Shown: positions 54,395 to 63,694, numbered from the stretch's first letter. The stretch is DNA of 64,000 nucleotides from an uncultured Spirochaetales bacterium (GCA_949293595.1 CASFDW010000007.1:18576-82575); one strand, 5' to 3'. Translations and numbers: made by a program. Notes: generated by a model not told the origin, from the letters alone.

Positions 54395-54667
54395 CAAAAA
54401 ACCGAAATATTTGGCCGTCATCAAATACAGTTTCAAATACAAAATGAAATAAAAGTCATATAACTTCTTAATTGAAAAGAAATTGCAGGACACAGACGCT
54501 GCAACCTTGTGCAAGGCTGCACAAAGCAACCTCTTTTAAACCTTTATTTTGAAATAAAAACGTCATAATACCATGAACATGAAAAAAACACCTGCATTCC
54601 ATCTTTCCTCACGCTCAACGGCAGATAATGAGGATATCCGTTCCATTCCGGACGGAGTGGAAAAGAC
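54395..54667. other. Intergenic region with two inverted repeats
   Basis: Between mraZ and the alarmone synthetase, TTGCAG-N10-CTGCAA (54483-54504) and TTGTGCA-AGGC-TGCACAA (54507-54524) lie side by side. They may be operators or a hairpin in the leader. A short frame of 44 codons (54573-54707) overlaps the next gene's start. Nothing else is supported. Confidence 0.4.
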
Positions 54668-55375
54668 ATGGAGGTCGACGGATTGGAAAAAGAAAAGAAA
54701 CCGATGACTATGGAATATCCGGCCATGGACGGCGATCCGCGTTCTTTTCTGGAATCGGCCAAACCGTTCCAAAGGCTGATGACACAGTACAGATGTGCGC
54801 TTGAGGAGGTACGGAACAAGTTCGAGGTGCTTGACATGGAACTGTCGCTGAACAGGGACGGCAACCCGATCGAATCGATATCGTGCAGGATGAAAAGACC
54901 GGCCAGCATCCTGGAGAAACTCGAACGCAAGGGTCTGGCGTTTTCAATCGGAAACATAGAGGAGAACATCTTCGATGTTGCCGGAATACGCGTGGTTTGC
55001 TCGTTCACGGACGACATCTACCAGATTTCAGAAAGGATGCTTCTCCAGCACGACATAAGGCTCCTGAGGATCAAGGACTATATAAAGAATCCAAAGCAGA
55101 ACGGGTACAGGAGCCTGCACATGGTGGTTTCCGTGCCCGTTTTGTTCGCAGATGAAAGCAAATGCATGCCGGTGGAGATCCAGTTCAGAACCATTGCAAT
55201 GGACTTCTGGGCGAGCATAGAACACAAGCTGAGATACAAGAAGAACCTGCCCGGGCCCATTTCTGCAGCGATTGCCGACGATCTGGAATCATGCGCACGG
55301 ATAATCAACATGACGGACATGCGCATGCAGGAGATAAACCGCAGGATGGAGGCCCTGGGCAGAAGCATCGAGTGA
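54668..55375 (+). CDS. Small alarmone synthetase (RelA/SpoT-type GTP pyrophosphokinase, YjbM/YwaC class)
   Basis: The 235-residue protein holds a single (p)ppGpp synthetase domain. Motifs are DVAGIRVVCSF near residue 102, KNPKQNGYRSLHMVV near residue 140 and VEIQFRTIAMDFWASIEHKLRYK near residue 165, with conserved catalytic Asp, Tyr, Glu and Gln. There is no hydrolase, TGS or ACT domain, so it is an SAS. The start at 54668 has GGAGTGGAAAAG ahead; an internal ATG at 54704 overlaps the stop of an upstream short frame and is a possible alternative. Confidence 0.9.
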   Translation: MEVDGLEKEKKPMTMEYPAMDGDPRSFLESAKPFQRLMTQYRCALEEVRNKFEVLDMELSLNRDGNPIESISCRMKRPASILEKLERKGLAFSIGNIEENIFDVAGIRVVCSFTDDIYQISERMLLQHDIRLLRIKDYIKNPKQNGYRSLHMVVSVPVLFADESKCMPVEIQFRTIAMDFWASIEHKLRYKKNLPGPISAAIADDLESCARIINMTDMRMQEINRRMEALGRSIE

Positions 55376-55400
55376 CACCGGTGCCGCCACCCGGAAAAGA

Positions 55401-56999
55401 TCATTTGTCCAGCATTTCAGGGTTGAACAGGTTGTAGTCAATGTTGGGAAATATCTGGTTCCGCTTCTCGGCCTTGATGAGCCATTCGGTGTTGACCGTG
55501 TTCTTGCACATCGAGGAATAAACCACATTGAACGAACCCAGATGGTTTCTGAGCCTCTTCTCGGCATAGGTCACGCTTGTCTGGTCATGCATGATGTACG
55601 GCCAGTCCGAACTCATCGCAAGAAGCACCTCCCGCGAAGCCTGGTTGAGGAACCTTCCCTTCAGGGACCCCTGTTCCGGGAACCGTGTCGTGAGCTCCTC
55701 CATCCGTTCGATGGCCTGGTGTATATGCCTGTAGATCCAGACGTTGGATCCGTCAAGCCAGGTGTCGGAATATCCTCCACGCCCCCAGGAGCAATCATTC
55801 ACGAAAAGGGAATCGAACCTCCGGTCCTTGTCCTCGAGCACCTCGGTCGGAAGAACAAGACGGCTGGAGGTGCTGGACGACGTGCGTCTCAAAAACTCCT
55901 CAAGGAATGAAATGCCCTCGTACCATCTGTGGCCGAAAAGCTCGACGTCGTAGCAGAGGTTGAAGAAAGGCTCGTCGATACCCATGGCCGAAAGCATCAA
56001 AGCCTTACGGTCGATATGGTAAAGGAAATTGTCGACGTGGAGGGAAATCTTCTTTGCAGCCTTGGCCGGATCGTAATAAACCTTCTCATCGGTCCTGCCC
56101 GTGATCGCGAAATACTTGAATCCAGTGAACACCCTCACCTCGGGCTCGTGGATGTACGGTCTTATGTATTCCATCGGCAGATCATAGCCGATATCCCTGT
56201 AGAACTCGCGGTAGTCGACGTCGCACGGATAGCCCGAAACGTTCGACCAGATCAGGCTTGTAATGCTCCAGTCCCTGACAAAGCCCTTGAGGGAGCTGGG
56301 AAGTTCGACAGGCAGATATCCTCCGCCGATACTCTTGTCACGGGAGGACAGCACCGCATGGCTCGGGAGCTGGCAGTAGCTGATGCCATGGTCAAAAAGC
56401 ACCTGGTCGAGTCCTGGATAGTATCCGCATTCCGGCAGCCAGAACCCGCGCGGCGAGAAACCGAAAATGTCCTTGAATGTGCTGATGCCCAGAGCGATCT
56501 GGGCCTTGATTGCGGTGGGATACTCCCTGTAGAGAGGCAGATATGCATGGGTTGCGGCCGTAGTCATCAACTCAAGCCTTCCCTTCTCTGCAAGACGCTT
56601 TATGACAGGGATTATGCCGTCTCCGTTCTCAACATAAAAGGCAAGATTGCTCTCCAGATCGGAAAGGTATCTTTTTGCAAGTGCCTGAAGCTCCGGGGAA
56701 TTCTCCAGACGCACCACCTCCTTCCTGCCCAGCTCGATATGCAGGTCCATGTAGTTCTTGAACCTGTCGGAAAGGCATTTGTCGGAAAGCATGGTCAGGA
56801 GCGTCGGCGAGAAACAGAACGTGATCTTGTATGCCACGCCTTCGTTGTCGAGCTTGTCAAGAAGCCTCATCATGGGAATATAGGATTCGTTGAGGCTTTC
56901 GAAAAGCCAGTCCTCCTCGAGGAATCTGGGATATTCAAGATGTCTCACATACGGCAGATGCGCATGCAACATGAGATTGATGTTCTTCATTTTTTCCAT
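55401..56999 (-). CDS. GH57 family 1,4-alpha-glucan branching enzyme-like protein
   Basis: The 532-residue enzyme begins with the GH57 motif LMLHAHLPYVR. It has WLPECGYYPG (nucleophile Glu near residue 187) and DVELFGHRWYEG (catalytic Asp near residue 350), and ends with a DUF1957 helical domain (ASREVLLAMSSDWPYIM). This is the layout of GH57 branching enzymes that form alpha-1,6 branches in glycogen. It is translationally coupled to the DUF4912 gene (13-base overlap). Alpha-amylase activity is the alternative. Confidence 0.87.
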   Translation of the reverse strand: MEKMKNINLMLHAHLPYVRHLEYPRFLEEDWLFESLNESYIPMMRLLDKLDNEGVAYKITFCFSPTLLTMLSDKCLSDRFKNYMDLHIELGRKEVVRLENSPELQALAKRYLSDLESNLAFYVENGDGIIPVIKRLAEKGRLELMTTAATHAYLPLYREYPTAIKAQIALGISTFKDIFGFSPRGFWLPECGYYPGLDQVLFDHGISYCQLPSHAVLSSRDKSIGGGYLPVELPSSLKGFVRDWSITSLIWSNVSGYPCDVDYREFYRDIGYDLPMEYIRPYIHEPEVRVFTGFKYFAITGRTDEKVYYDPAKAAKKISLHVDNFLYHIDRKALMLSAMGIDEPFFNLCYDVELFGHRWYEGISFLEEFLRRTSSSTSSRLVLPTEVLEDKDRRFDSLFVNDCSWGRGGYSDTWLDGSNVWIYRHIHQAIERMEELTTRFPEQGSLKGRFLNQASREVLLAMSSDWPYIMHDQTSVTYAEKRLRNHLGSFNVVYSSMCKNTVNTEWLIKAEKRNQIFPNIDYNLFNPEMLDK

Positions 57000-57706
57000 C
57001 TTTTCTTCTCCTCGGCTTCCAGATTCCTTATAATCTCGTTCACAAGCGGACCGGGAGCAAGATCCCCATCCTTGGTCGTGAGCAATGAAAGATAGATCTT
57101 GAAGAGATTATCGTTGTCAAGCATCTCGTCCGGATGCTCGAGCCAATAGCTTTCTATCAGTTCCAGGCTGTTGGAATGCGCCAGTTCGAGCTCCTCCCCG
57201 TTCACCGATACCGTGAGGGAACAGAAGCATGTCCCGCCGCCAACCGTCGGAAGGCCGACGTTCCACTCCCTGTCCTCGAGGGATACGGGAATGGAAAAGG
57301 ACCCCTTTTCCCCGTTTTTCTCTACAGTGATCTTAAGTTCGAGATTGGCGACCATCTGGTCCTGCAGCTTCTGCTGATCCTGAGGGCTTATGGACCAATA
57401 GCAATATGCCCAGGACGGATTCTTGTACAGGAGGTGTATTTCAGTATTCGGATATGAATCGGGAAGCTCCGTAACCCCCGGCAGCCCCACCACGTCCTTG
57501 CCGATGTCGCGGTAATCGGTGATTCCGAACAGGAACTTCCTGTTCACATCGTTGGTTTCGCGGACGTCGTCGTCCTCCTCGTAGATGTCTTTCAAGACGG
57601 AGATGAGATCCGTGCGGGAGAGTCCGTCCCAATCCTCAACTCCTTCCTGCTGGGCTATGTTCCTAAGTTCCTGCGTTGAGAGAGAGTCTATTTTAATCAA
57701 AATCAT
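56987..57706 (-). CDS. DUF4912 domain protein
   Basis: The 239-residue protein has an N-terminal SAP/Rho-N-like helix pair (STQELRNIAQQEGVEDWDGLSRTDLISVL) and a DUF4912 beta-sandwich (HLLYKNPSWAYCYWSIS near residue 95). DUF4912 genes often neighbour GH57 enzymes in spirochaetes and relatives, so a carbohydrate-binding or glycogen-associated role is plausible. It is cytoplasmic. It is the first gene of a two-gene operon with the branching enzyme. Confidence 0.8.
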   Translation of the reverse strand: MILIKIDSLSTQELRNIAQQEGVEDWDGLSRTDLISVLKDIYEEDDDVRETNDVNRKFLFGITDYRDIGKDVVGLPGVTELPDSYPNTEIHLLYKNPSWAYCYWSISPQDQQKLQDQMVANLELKITVEKNGEKGSFSIPVSLEDREWNVGLPTVGGGTCFCSLTVSVNGEELELAHSNSLELIESYWLEHPDEMLDNDNLFKIYLSLLTTKDGDLAPGPLVNEIIRNLEAEEKKRWKK

Positions 57707-57823
57707 CAGCTGGTCCCTTTGCTACTTTACAGACTACTAAAAATCACAACCTTTAGTCAATCTTAGCATTTTTTTTCATTGCCGATAAAACCGGAAAATG
57801 CTGATTTTGAATTTTTATCCTGC

Positions 57824-57846
57824 TATAAATGTGTTAAAATAGCTCC
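57824..57846 (+). promoter_or_regulatory. Promoter region of the GH57/DUF3536 gene
   Basis: TGCTATAAAT (extended -10, 57821-57830) or TAAAAT (57835-57840) lies directly before the ATG at 57847 with no Shine-Dalgarno sequence. The leader would be 0-10 bases long. Confidence 0.45.
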
Positions 57847-60174
57847 ATGAACACGAAAAACGGGCTCACGCAGCTCATCTTCCACGGTCATTTTTGCCAG
57901 ATGGACAGGAAAAACCCTCTCACAGGAGCCATTGACAAACAGGACTCCGCACATCCATGGATGAATTGGAACGAGAAGATATACCACGACTGCTATCTGG
58001 CGAACGCATGGTCCCGGTATCTTTCGCCGCAGGGAAGGATACTTTCGATATCGAACAACTACGAGAACATATCATTCGACTTCAGCGTCCCGCTGCTTTC
58101 ATTCTTCGAGAGCGAACATCCCGAATTCCTTGAAATCCTCAGGCAGACCGATGCCGACAGCATGACGAGACTGGGACACGGGAATGCCATGGCATGCACA
58201 TTCAGCCATTCCATCCTGCCGCTCGACAAGCCAAGGGATGCGGAGATCGAGATAAGCTGGGGCATCGAAAGCTTCATGCATTTTTTCAAAAGGGCGCCCG
58301 AGGGACTCTGGCTTGCCGAATGTGCGATAAACCCGAGGATCGTCGACCTGCTGTCGGAATACGGGATAAGATTCATCATCCTCTCTCCATGCCAGTGTGA
58401 CAGGATAGTCGACGGAAACGGATCCGTCCTTGACCCGGGTGTCGGACCGTCATTCTCCGAGAGCTACCTGCTCGAGGGCAAGAACAGGGGGCGCGTAGCC
58501 TGTTTCTTCTACAACAGGGAACTGTCAGAGGGCATCAGTTTCGCACATATGCTCAGAAGCGCGGACGCCCTTTACGGAAAGCTTCTTGAGATAAGGGACT
58601 CCAGCGGCGCGCACCTCATACATACCGCGACCGACGGCGAGATATACGGACACTACGAACCTTTTGCGGACATGGCTCTCTCGGCCCTGATAAACAAGGT
58701 CCGCGACAGGAACGACTTCTCGTTCACGAACTATGCCGCACACCTTGCGGATGAGCCTCCTTCGAAGACCGCGATCCTCAAAAGGGGCGAAGATGGAAAA
58801 GGCACGTCCTGGTCATGCAGCCACGGACTGGCAAAATGGTATTCTGACTGCGGATGCTCAACTTCCCCCGTGAAGGACTGGAACCAGAAATGGCGGGCAC
58901 CTCTCAGAAAGGCCATGGACGATCTTTTCGCTAAGACCGACGAAATATTCGAGGCCGAGACTGAAAAGGTTTTCTCCGGAAGGCTCTCACCGACGGATCT
59001 GCTCAAGAAGGCGGGAGCGATTTTCAGCGGAAGCACGGATCTCGAAACATTCCTTCACGGGCTTGAAGAGGAATACGGACTGGCTGAAAAGGATTTCAGG
59101 AAGATTTCTTTGCTGCTTCTGGCGATGAAGAACAAGCGCCTCTCGTACGCCTCGCATGGATACGGACAGGCCGACATCTCATGCGACGAATCGCGACAGG
59201 TCATCAAGACCGCACTCTATTCGATTTCCGTGTTCCAGAACTTCTACGAGGGTGATCTGCTTTTGCCGTTCCTTTCCACGCTGCGCAGCGCCAAGAGCAA
59301 CGTCAGGACCGCAGGAGACGGGATGCAGATAGCCGAAGAGGAGATGAGGGGGATATCTGGAGAGAGCGAGGCCGCACTCTGTTTCTACCTCAACAGGAAC
59401 TTCGCCCCGTCTTTCGAGCATGTCGGATCATACGGATGCTTCAACCTGCTCAAAGCGGAAAAGACGGCGGAAAAGAAATACGGGATAACGGTCAGGAACA
59501 CCATGACCACGGAGGAGTACGAGTTTTTATTTTTCTCGTCCAGCTCCATAGGTTCAGGAATCAACCTCTACATCACAAAAAGGGAAAACGATTCAAAGAA
59601 GATAAGCCGGCTGAGGATCACGAACAACGACATCCCGCCGCTTCTGCTGTACAAGTGCTACAGATGGATCGACGATGCGATGAACCAGATCACCTACAAC
59701 GAGATAGAGGACATGAGCGCATCCGTGTTCCATTACTCCCTTCTGGTCAGAAGCAACAAATACGTCCCCATAGAAACGGAGACCGTGGAGAATCTTGGTG
59801 TTGCATTGAAGATCATCAAATCGATGCTAGTCTCGTCGATGAAATCACCATTGGACGAAAGCGACAGCATCAAGCTGGACACACTCGTGGAATTCATCAG
59901 GAAAAACGGAAGGAAGGATGAAAGCGACATGATACAGAAGATCTTCTCGAGATATTCCGTTTCGATTGCGGCAAGAATCCGCAAGGAGGGACTGGACGAC
60001 GAGAAGGCCTCGATAGTCCTGGCGTTCCTGGAGCTCGCACGCAGGCACGGATACGAGCCGGACACAACCGACCTGCAGAACTCGTTCTACCCCTACTACA
60101 CCGGGAAAGAGGATCATCTACAGGATGACAATCTTTTCAGAAAGCTTGTATCAGCCCTTAACTTCGAGCAGTGA
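57847..60174 (+). CDS. GH57 family glycoside hydrolase with DUF3536
   Basis: The 775-residue cytoplasmic protein opens with LIFHGHFCQMDRKNP, the GH57 motif 1 variant of the DUF3536 group. It has GLWLAECAINPR (nucleophile Glu near residue 160) and a DGEIYGHYEPFADMAL motif near residue 262 supplying the catalytic Asp. The large DUF3536 C-terminal region follows. Substrate is probably an alpha-glucan, but no member's specificity can be assigned here. It is divergent from the DUF4912/branching pair, giving a glycogen locus. Its 3' end overlaps convergent recN by 24 bases. Confidence 0.85.
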   Translation: MNTKNGLTQLIFHGHFCQMDRKNPLTGAIDKQDSAHPWMNWNEKIYHDCYLANAWSRYLSPQGRILSISNNYENISFDFSVPLLSFFESEHPEFLEILRQTDADSMTRLGHGNAMACTFSHSILPLDKPRDAEIEISWGIESFMHFFKRAPEGLWLAECAINPRIVDLLSEYGIRFIILSPCQCDRIVDGNGSVLDPGVGPSFSESYLLEGKNRGRVACFFYNRELSEGISFAHMLRSADALYGKLLEIRDSSGAHLIHTATDGEIYGHYEPFADMALSALINKVRDRNDFSFTNYAAHLADEPPSKTAILKRGEDGKGTSWSCSHGLAKWYSDCGCSTSPVKDWNQKWRAPLRKAMDDLFAKTDEIFEAETEKVFSGRLSPTDLLKKAGAIFSGSTDLETFLHGLEEEYGLAEKDFRKISLLLLAMKNKRLSYASHGYGQADISCDESRQVIKTALYSISVFQNFYEGDLLLPFLSTLRSAKSNVRTAGDGMQIAEEEMRGISGESEAALCFYLNRNFAPSFEHVGSYGCFNLLKAEKTAEKKYGITVRNTMTTEEYEFLFFSSSSIGSGINLYITKRENDSKKISRLRITNNDIPPLLLYKCYRWIDDAMNQITYNEIEDMSASVFHYSLLVRSNKYVPIETETVENLGVALKIIKSMLVSSMKSPLDESDSIKLDTLVEFIRKNGRKDESDMIQKIFSRYSVSIAARIRKEGLDDEKASIVLAFLELARRHGYEPDTTDLQNSFYPYYTGKEDHLQDDNLFRKLVSALNFEQ

Positions 60175-61794
60175 CCTGGCGTGACGGAGCGAAATATCGT
60201 TGACGTTCCCGCTGAGCAGCCTGGCAATCTCGGAAACCCTATCCTCCCCGTCTATCGGGATGACGGTCGTCTCAGTCCTTCCGGAGACGACGGACTTCGA
60301 GACAAGGAGATGGTGGTCGGCCCGGCTGGCTATCTGGGCAAGGTGGGTTATCACAAGTATCTGACGGTCCTTCGAAAGCTTTCCAAGCTGCCCAGCGATG
60401 TTAGAGGCCGTAAGTCCGCCTATGCCTGCGTCTATCTCGTCGAACACCATGGTCGAAACATCCTCCTCATCTCCGAGCACGCTCTTCAATGCGAGCATCA
60501 GGCGTGAAAGCTCACCTCCGCTTGCAGTGTTCTCTATGCCGTTCTTCTTCTCGCCCTTGTTGGCTGCGATCATGAACCTGACGCTGTCCCTTCCAGTCGG
60601 GCAAAGCGGTGCCGGGGATATCTCGATCTCGAAAACGGCCTGGTCCATCGCAAGGGTGTTCAGAACACCCGTGATCTGCTTGGAAAGCCTTGCGGCCGCT
60701 GCCACGCGGTTCTGATGGAGCCTGTCTGAAACAGCAAGGAGCCCTTCCATATGCCTGCCGATCTCCTCGTCGATGTTTCTGAGGCACTGTTCGCTGTCGT
60801 CGGCAAGTGCAAGAAGGGATGAGAGCTCATCCTTCTTTTCCAGCGCACGCTCGATGCTTCCTCCGTATTTCTTCTTCAGCCTCTGTATCAGGGCCAGCCT
60901 TGAATTCTTCTCCTCCAGCTCGTATGGATCGAAGCTGTAGGACGAGAGACGGGAGGAAACCTCCTGCCTGAGATCCTCCACATCTATCCCGTCCGATTCC
61001 AGCCTGGATTCAAATGCGCTTAATCCGGGATCCTTCCTCATGCATCTCTTGAGCACGGACAGACAGTCCGACAGGCTCTCGCAAGCCTTCTCGAGACCGG
61101 CCTTCATGATCGAAAGCTGTTCGGAGAGGAATTCGGCGGAGGAAGCGATGTCAAGTTCGGCCTTGAGCCTTTCATCCTCACCCACCTCCAGGGCCGCCTT
61201 CTCGAGCTCGTTGAAGCAGAATTCGTTGTATTCCCTGTCCGCAACAGCCTTCTCAAGCCTTGCCTCGTACCCAGCCTTCCGCCTCTCGAGCTCCTTGAGC
61301 TCAGTCCACCGTGCAGAGTATTCCTCAAGGACAGGAAGGTTTCCGGCGCTGCGGTCGAGTGCGAGGAGCTGGGCGTCGTGCTTCAGGAGGGTCTGGTTGG
61401 AATGCTGTCCGGTAAGGTCCACAAGAAGGTCGGCAAGGCCCGCACCCTCTGCCAGCGTTATTCCCATCCCGTTTACGGAATAATGGTTCCTTCCTGAGCT
61501 TCGTACAACCCTCCGGATCAGTATTCTTCCGTCCTCGTGGCTTACGCCAAGTCCGTCAAGGTAATCCAGGACCTTCCTGCTGGACGAGGAGAATACACCG
61601 CTGATTTCGGCGCTGTCAGCACCAAGGCGTATGCTGTCCTTGTCGGCCTTTCCTCCGAGAAGCAGGGACAGTGCTCCAAGGATTATCGATTTTCCGCTTC
61701 CGGTCTCACCGGTGAGCACCGTGAATCCGGAATCGAGATCGAGCTCAAGATTCGGAATCAGCACGAAGTTCCTGATATGGATCTGTTCAAGCAT
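60151..61794 (-). CDS. recN: DNA repair protein RecN
   Basis: The 547-residue SMC-like ATPase has Walker A GETGSGKSIILGAL near residue 31, a long coiled coil (about residues 150-360), the signature NTASGGELSRLMLALK and Walker B VFDEIDAGIGG, and the D-loop and H-loop VITHLAQIA. It acts in double-strand break repair. It overlaps nadK by eight bases upstream. The nadK-recN pairing is common in bacteria. Confidence 0.95.
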   Translation of the reverse strand: MLEQIHIRNFVLIPNLELDLDSGFTVLTGETGSGKSIILGALSLLLGGKADKDSIRLGADSAEISGVFSSSSRKVLDYLDGLGVSHEDGRILIRRVVRSSGRNHYSVNGMGITLAEGAGLADLLVDLTGQHSNQTLLKHDAQLLALDRSAGNLPVLEEYSARWTELKELERRKAGYEARLEKAVADREYNEFCFNELEKAALEVGEDERLKAELDIASSAEFLSEQLSIMKAGLEKACESLSDCLSVLKRCMRKDPGLSAFESRLESDGIDVEDLRQEVSSRLSSYSFDPYELEEKNSRLALIQRLKKKYGGSIERALEKKDELSSLLALADDSEQCLRNIDEEIGRHMEGLLAVSDRLHQNRVAAAARLSKQITGVLNTLAMDQAVFEIEISPAPLCPTGRDSVRFMIAANKGEKKNGIENTASGGELSRLMLALKSVLGDEEDVSTMVFDEIDAGIGGLTASNIAGQLGKLSKDRQILVITHLAQIASRADHHLLVSKSVVSGRTETTVIPIDGEDRVSEIARLLSGNVNDISLRHARSLLEVKG

Positions 61795-62653
61795 GGAATT
61801 CCCCCGACCAGTTCAGCTTGTCCCTTATGACCTCGGTGTAGTTCCTCCGGCGGCTTGTGACCAAAAGGGCCTTGCTTCTTGATTTCTCTATGACGACCTC
61901 GTCCCCTTCCTGCAGAAGACATGCGCTCTGCCCGTCGACGGACAGCACGAGGTCCGTCCTCTGCCCATCCGCAACACGCACTGTACAGCATGTTTCGCTT
62001 CCTGTGACAAGCGGGCGGTTGGAAAGCGTGAAGGGACAGATCGGAGTGATGATGAATGCGCTCATGTCGGCACTCAGTATGGGGCCTCCCGCGGCAAGGC
62101 TGTAGCCGGTGGAGCCTGTAGGTGTCGCGACAATCAGACCGTCGGCCTTGAACAGTCCGGCCAGTGTGTTGTCCAAGAGCAGCTCCAGCTTGACCACCTT
62201 GCTTATGCCGCTGCTGCTTATCGTTGCCTCGTTCAGGGCGTACGAGGAAAATATGCGCTTGCCCCTGCGGTTCACATGGACCTTCAGCATCAATCGGCGC
62301 GAAAGGTTCTCTCCTGTTCTGACGAAATGCTCCAGTGCCTCCTTCCATTCGTTTTTCGAAACCTCTGTGATATAGCCGAACGTACCCAAGTTCACAGGCA
62401 GGATCGGAAGCCCCAGCTCATGCACCTTGCGTGCGACATACAGCACCGTACCATCGCCACCTAGCGATATCACGAAATTCACGCTCTGGGGGATGTTTAT
62501 CTCGTCGTCGGTGCTTTTCGTCATGACGGACACATGGGCTACGTTAATCCCGTCCAGATACTGCTCGATCTCCCTTGTAAGGGAAAAAGATTCCTTTTTG
62601 GCGCCGTTGGCGATGATCATCACATTCTTCAGTTGCAAGGCCGGCCTCCTCAT
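61787..62653 (-). CDS. nadK: NAD kinase
   Basis: The 288-residue enzyme makes NADP from NAD and ATP or polyphosphate. It shows GGDGTVLYVAR near residue 75, LNEATI near residue 146, and TPTGSTGYSLAAGGPI near residue 182. The ATG overlaps the stop of the DegT-like gene. An internal ATG (MIIANG) is possible but family N-termini favour the longer form only weakly. Confidence 0.95.
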   Translation of the reverse strand: MRRPALQLKNVMIIANGAKKESFSLTREIEQYLDGINVAHVSVMTKSTDDEINIPQSVNFVISLGGDGTVLYVARKVHELGLPILPVNLGTFGYITEVSKNEWKEALEHFVRTGENLSRRLMLKVHVNRRGKRIFSSYALNEATISSSGISKVVKLELLLDNTLAGLFKADGLIVATPTGSTGYSLAAGGPILSADMSAFIITPICPFTLSNRPLVTGSETCCTVRVADGQRTDLVLSVDGQSACLLQEGDEVVIEKSRSKALLVTSRRRNYTEVIRDKLNWSGEFHA

Positions 62654-63681
62654 CCGATATGTCTCAACACCTTTTCTATATTATCGACATCAGTGCTTTT
62701 CAAAAAAGGATAGAGAGGAAATGAAATGCATCTTGAAAGTGCCGGAATGGCGTTCGGGAACCTGTCTATCTTGTCCAGATACCGGCTTCCGACGGATGTG
62801 GTGAAGTTTCTTCTGGCCTCTATCCCGTATTTTTTTGCAAATTCAAGCGCCTCGTCGACCCTCGTCTCTATTATCACAGGAAAAGTATAGCCGTTTGAGG
62901 CAAAATTGATGTTGTTGCTGAGAAAACTCCGGCCCTCACCCTTCATCAGCGACTGCATGTAGGCCTTGAAGATCTCGTTCCGGCGCTGGATGGTCTGCTC
63001 CATCTTCATCAGTTGTACGATTCCCAGCGATGCATTCATGTCCGGAAGATCGGAATACTTCCTGACCTTTTCACCCTGGCTTTTGAGAGAATCGACCATC
63101 TCGGTCCTGTCCGAGACTGCGATCGCCCCTCCTGCGGTTGATATTATTCCATCCTCCTCGAATGACGATATGACAATGTCCCCTATCGATCCGGCGCGCA
63201 GCTCCCCGAAAACGGAGCCCAGGCTTTCCGAGACATCCTCGATCAACGGTATTCCAAGTTCCCTGTACTCCTCGGATGTCCTGGCCATCGCACCGAGAGG
63301 CTCGTAGATCATCAGGGCCTTCACTCCCTCCGCAAGCCCGTTTCTCACATCCTCGGCCTTTGGCAGGCCGAAATCGTCCGTATCGGTGAAATAACACTTG
63401 AATCCGACATCCCTTACCGCAAGTTCGTACACTTTCGGAGAAAGAACGGACATGGCGACGACGTCCCCCTGCGAAAGGGGAAGGGCAAGAAGGGAATAGC
63501 GTATGACATCGTAGAAATTCCGGAGCGCGATTCCATCCTTCTTTCCGACGTACGCGGCAAACAATTTCAAAAACTCCCTTCTTTTCTCCCCGGGGCCTAT
63601 CTTCTCGTCCACCATTGTCTGCAGAACGGCATCCATGTCCTTGCGTGTCAATGTGGGTTTTGTATATCTGATCAAAGCCAT
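62650..63681 (-). CDS. DegT/DnrJ/EryC1/StrS-like protein lacking the PLP lysine
   Basis: The 343-residue protein has the fold-type I aminotransferase pattern of sugar aminotransferases: ...LPLSQGDVVAMS, YEPLGAM and LIEDVSESLGSVFGELRAGSIGDIVISSF. The segment that normally carries the PLP-binding lysine (SFxxxKxxxxGEGG) reads SFEEDGIISTAGG, so the lysine is replaced by glycine. Related lysine-less members (e.g. with His) act as dehydratases, others are inactive. It lies upstream of nadK-recN with ATGA coupling. A TATCAT box lies seven bases before the ATG and there is no ribosome site. Confidence 0.75.
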   Translation of the reverse strand: MALIRYTKPTLTRKDMDAVLQTMVDEKIGPGEKRREFLKLFAAYVGKKDGIALRNFYDVIRYSLLALPLSQGDVVAMSVLSPKVYELAVRDVGFKCYFTDTDDFGLPKAEDVRNGLAEGVKALMIYEPLGAMARTSEEYRELGIPLIEDVSESLGSVFGELRAGSIGDIVISSFEEDGIISTAGGAIAVSDRTEMVDSLKSQGEKVRKYSDLPDMNASLGIVQLMKMEQTIQRRNEIFKAYMQSLMKGEGRSFLSNNINFASNGYTFPVIIETRVDEALEFAKKYGIEARRNFTTSVGSRYLDKIDRFPNAIPALSRCISFPLYPFLKSTDVDNIEKVLRHIG

Positions 63682-63688
63682 GCTTCAG

Positions 63689-63694
63689 ATGATA
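63689..63694 (-). promoter_or_regulatory. -10 box of the DegT-nadK-recN operon, leaderless type
   Basis: TATCAT on the minus strand ends seven bases before the ATG at 63681. A weak TGGAAA lies at 63717-63712 (17-base spacing). No Shine-Dalgarno is present. Confidence 0.4.
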
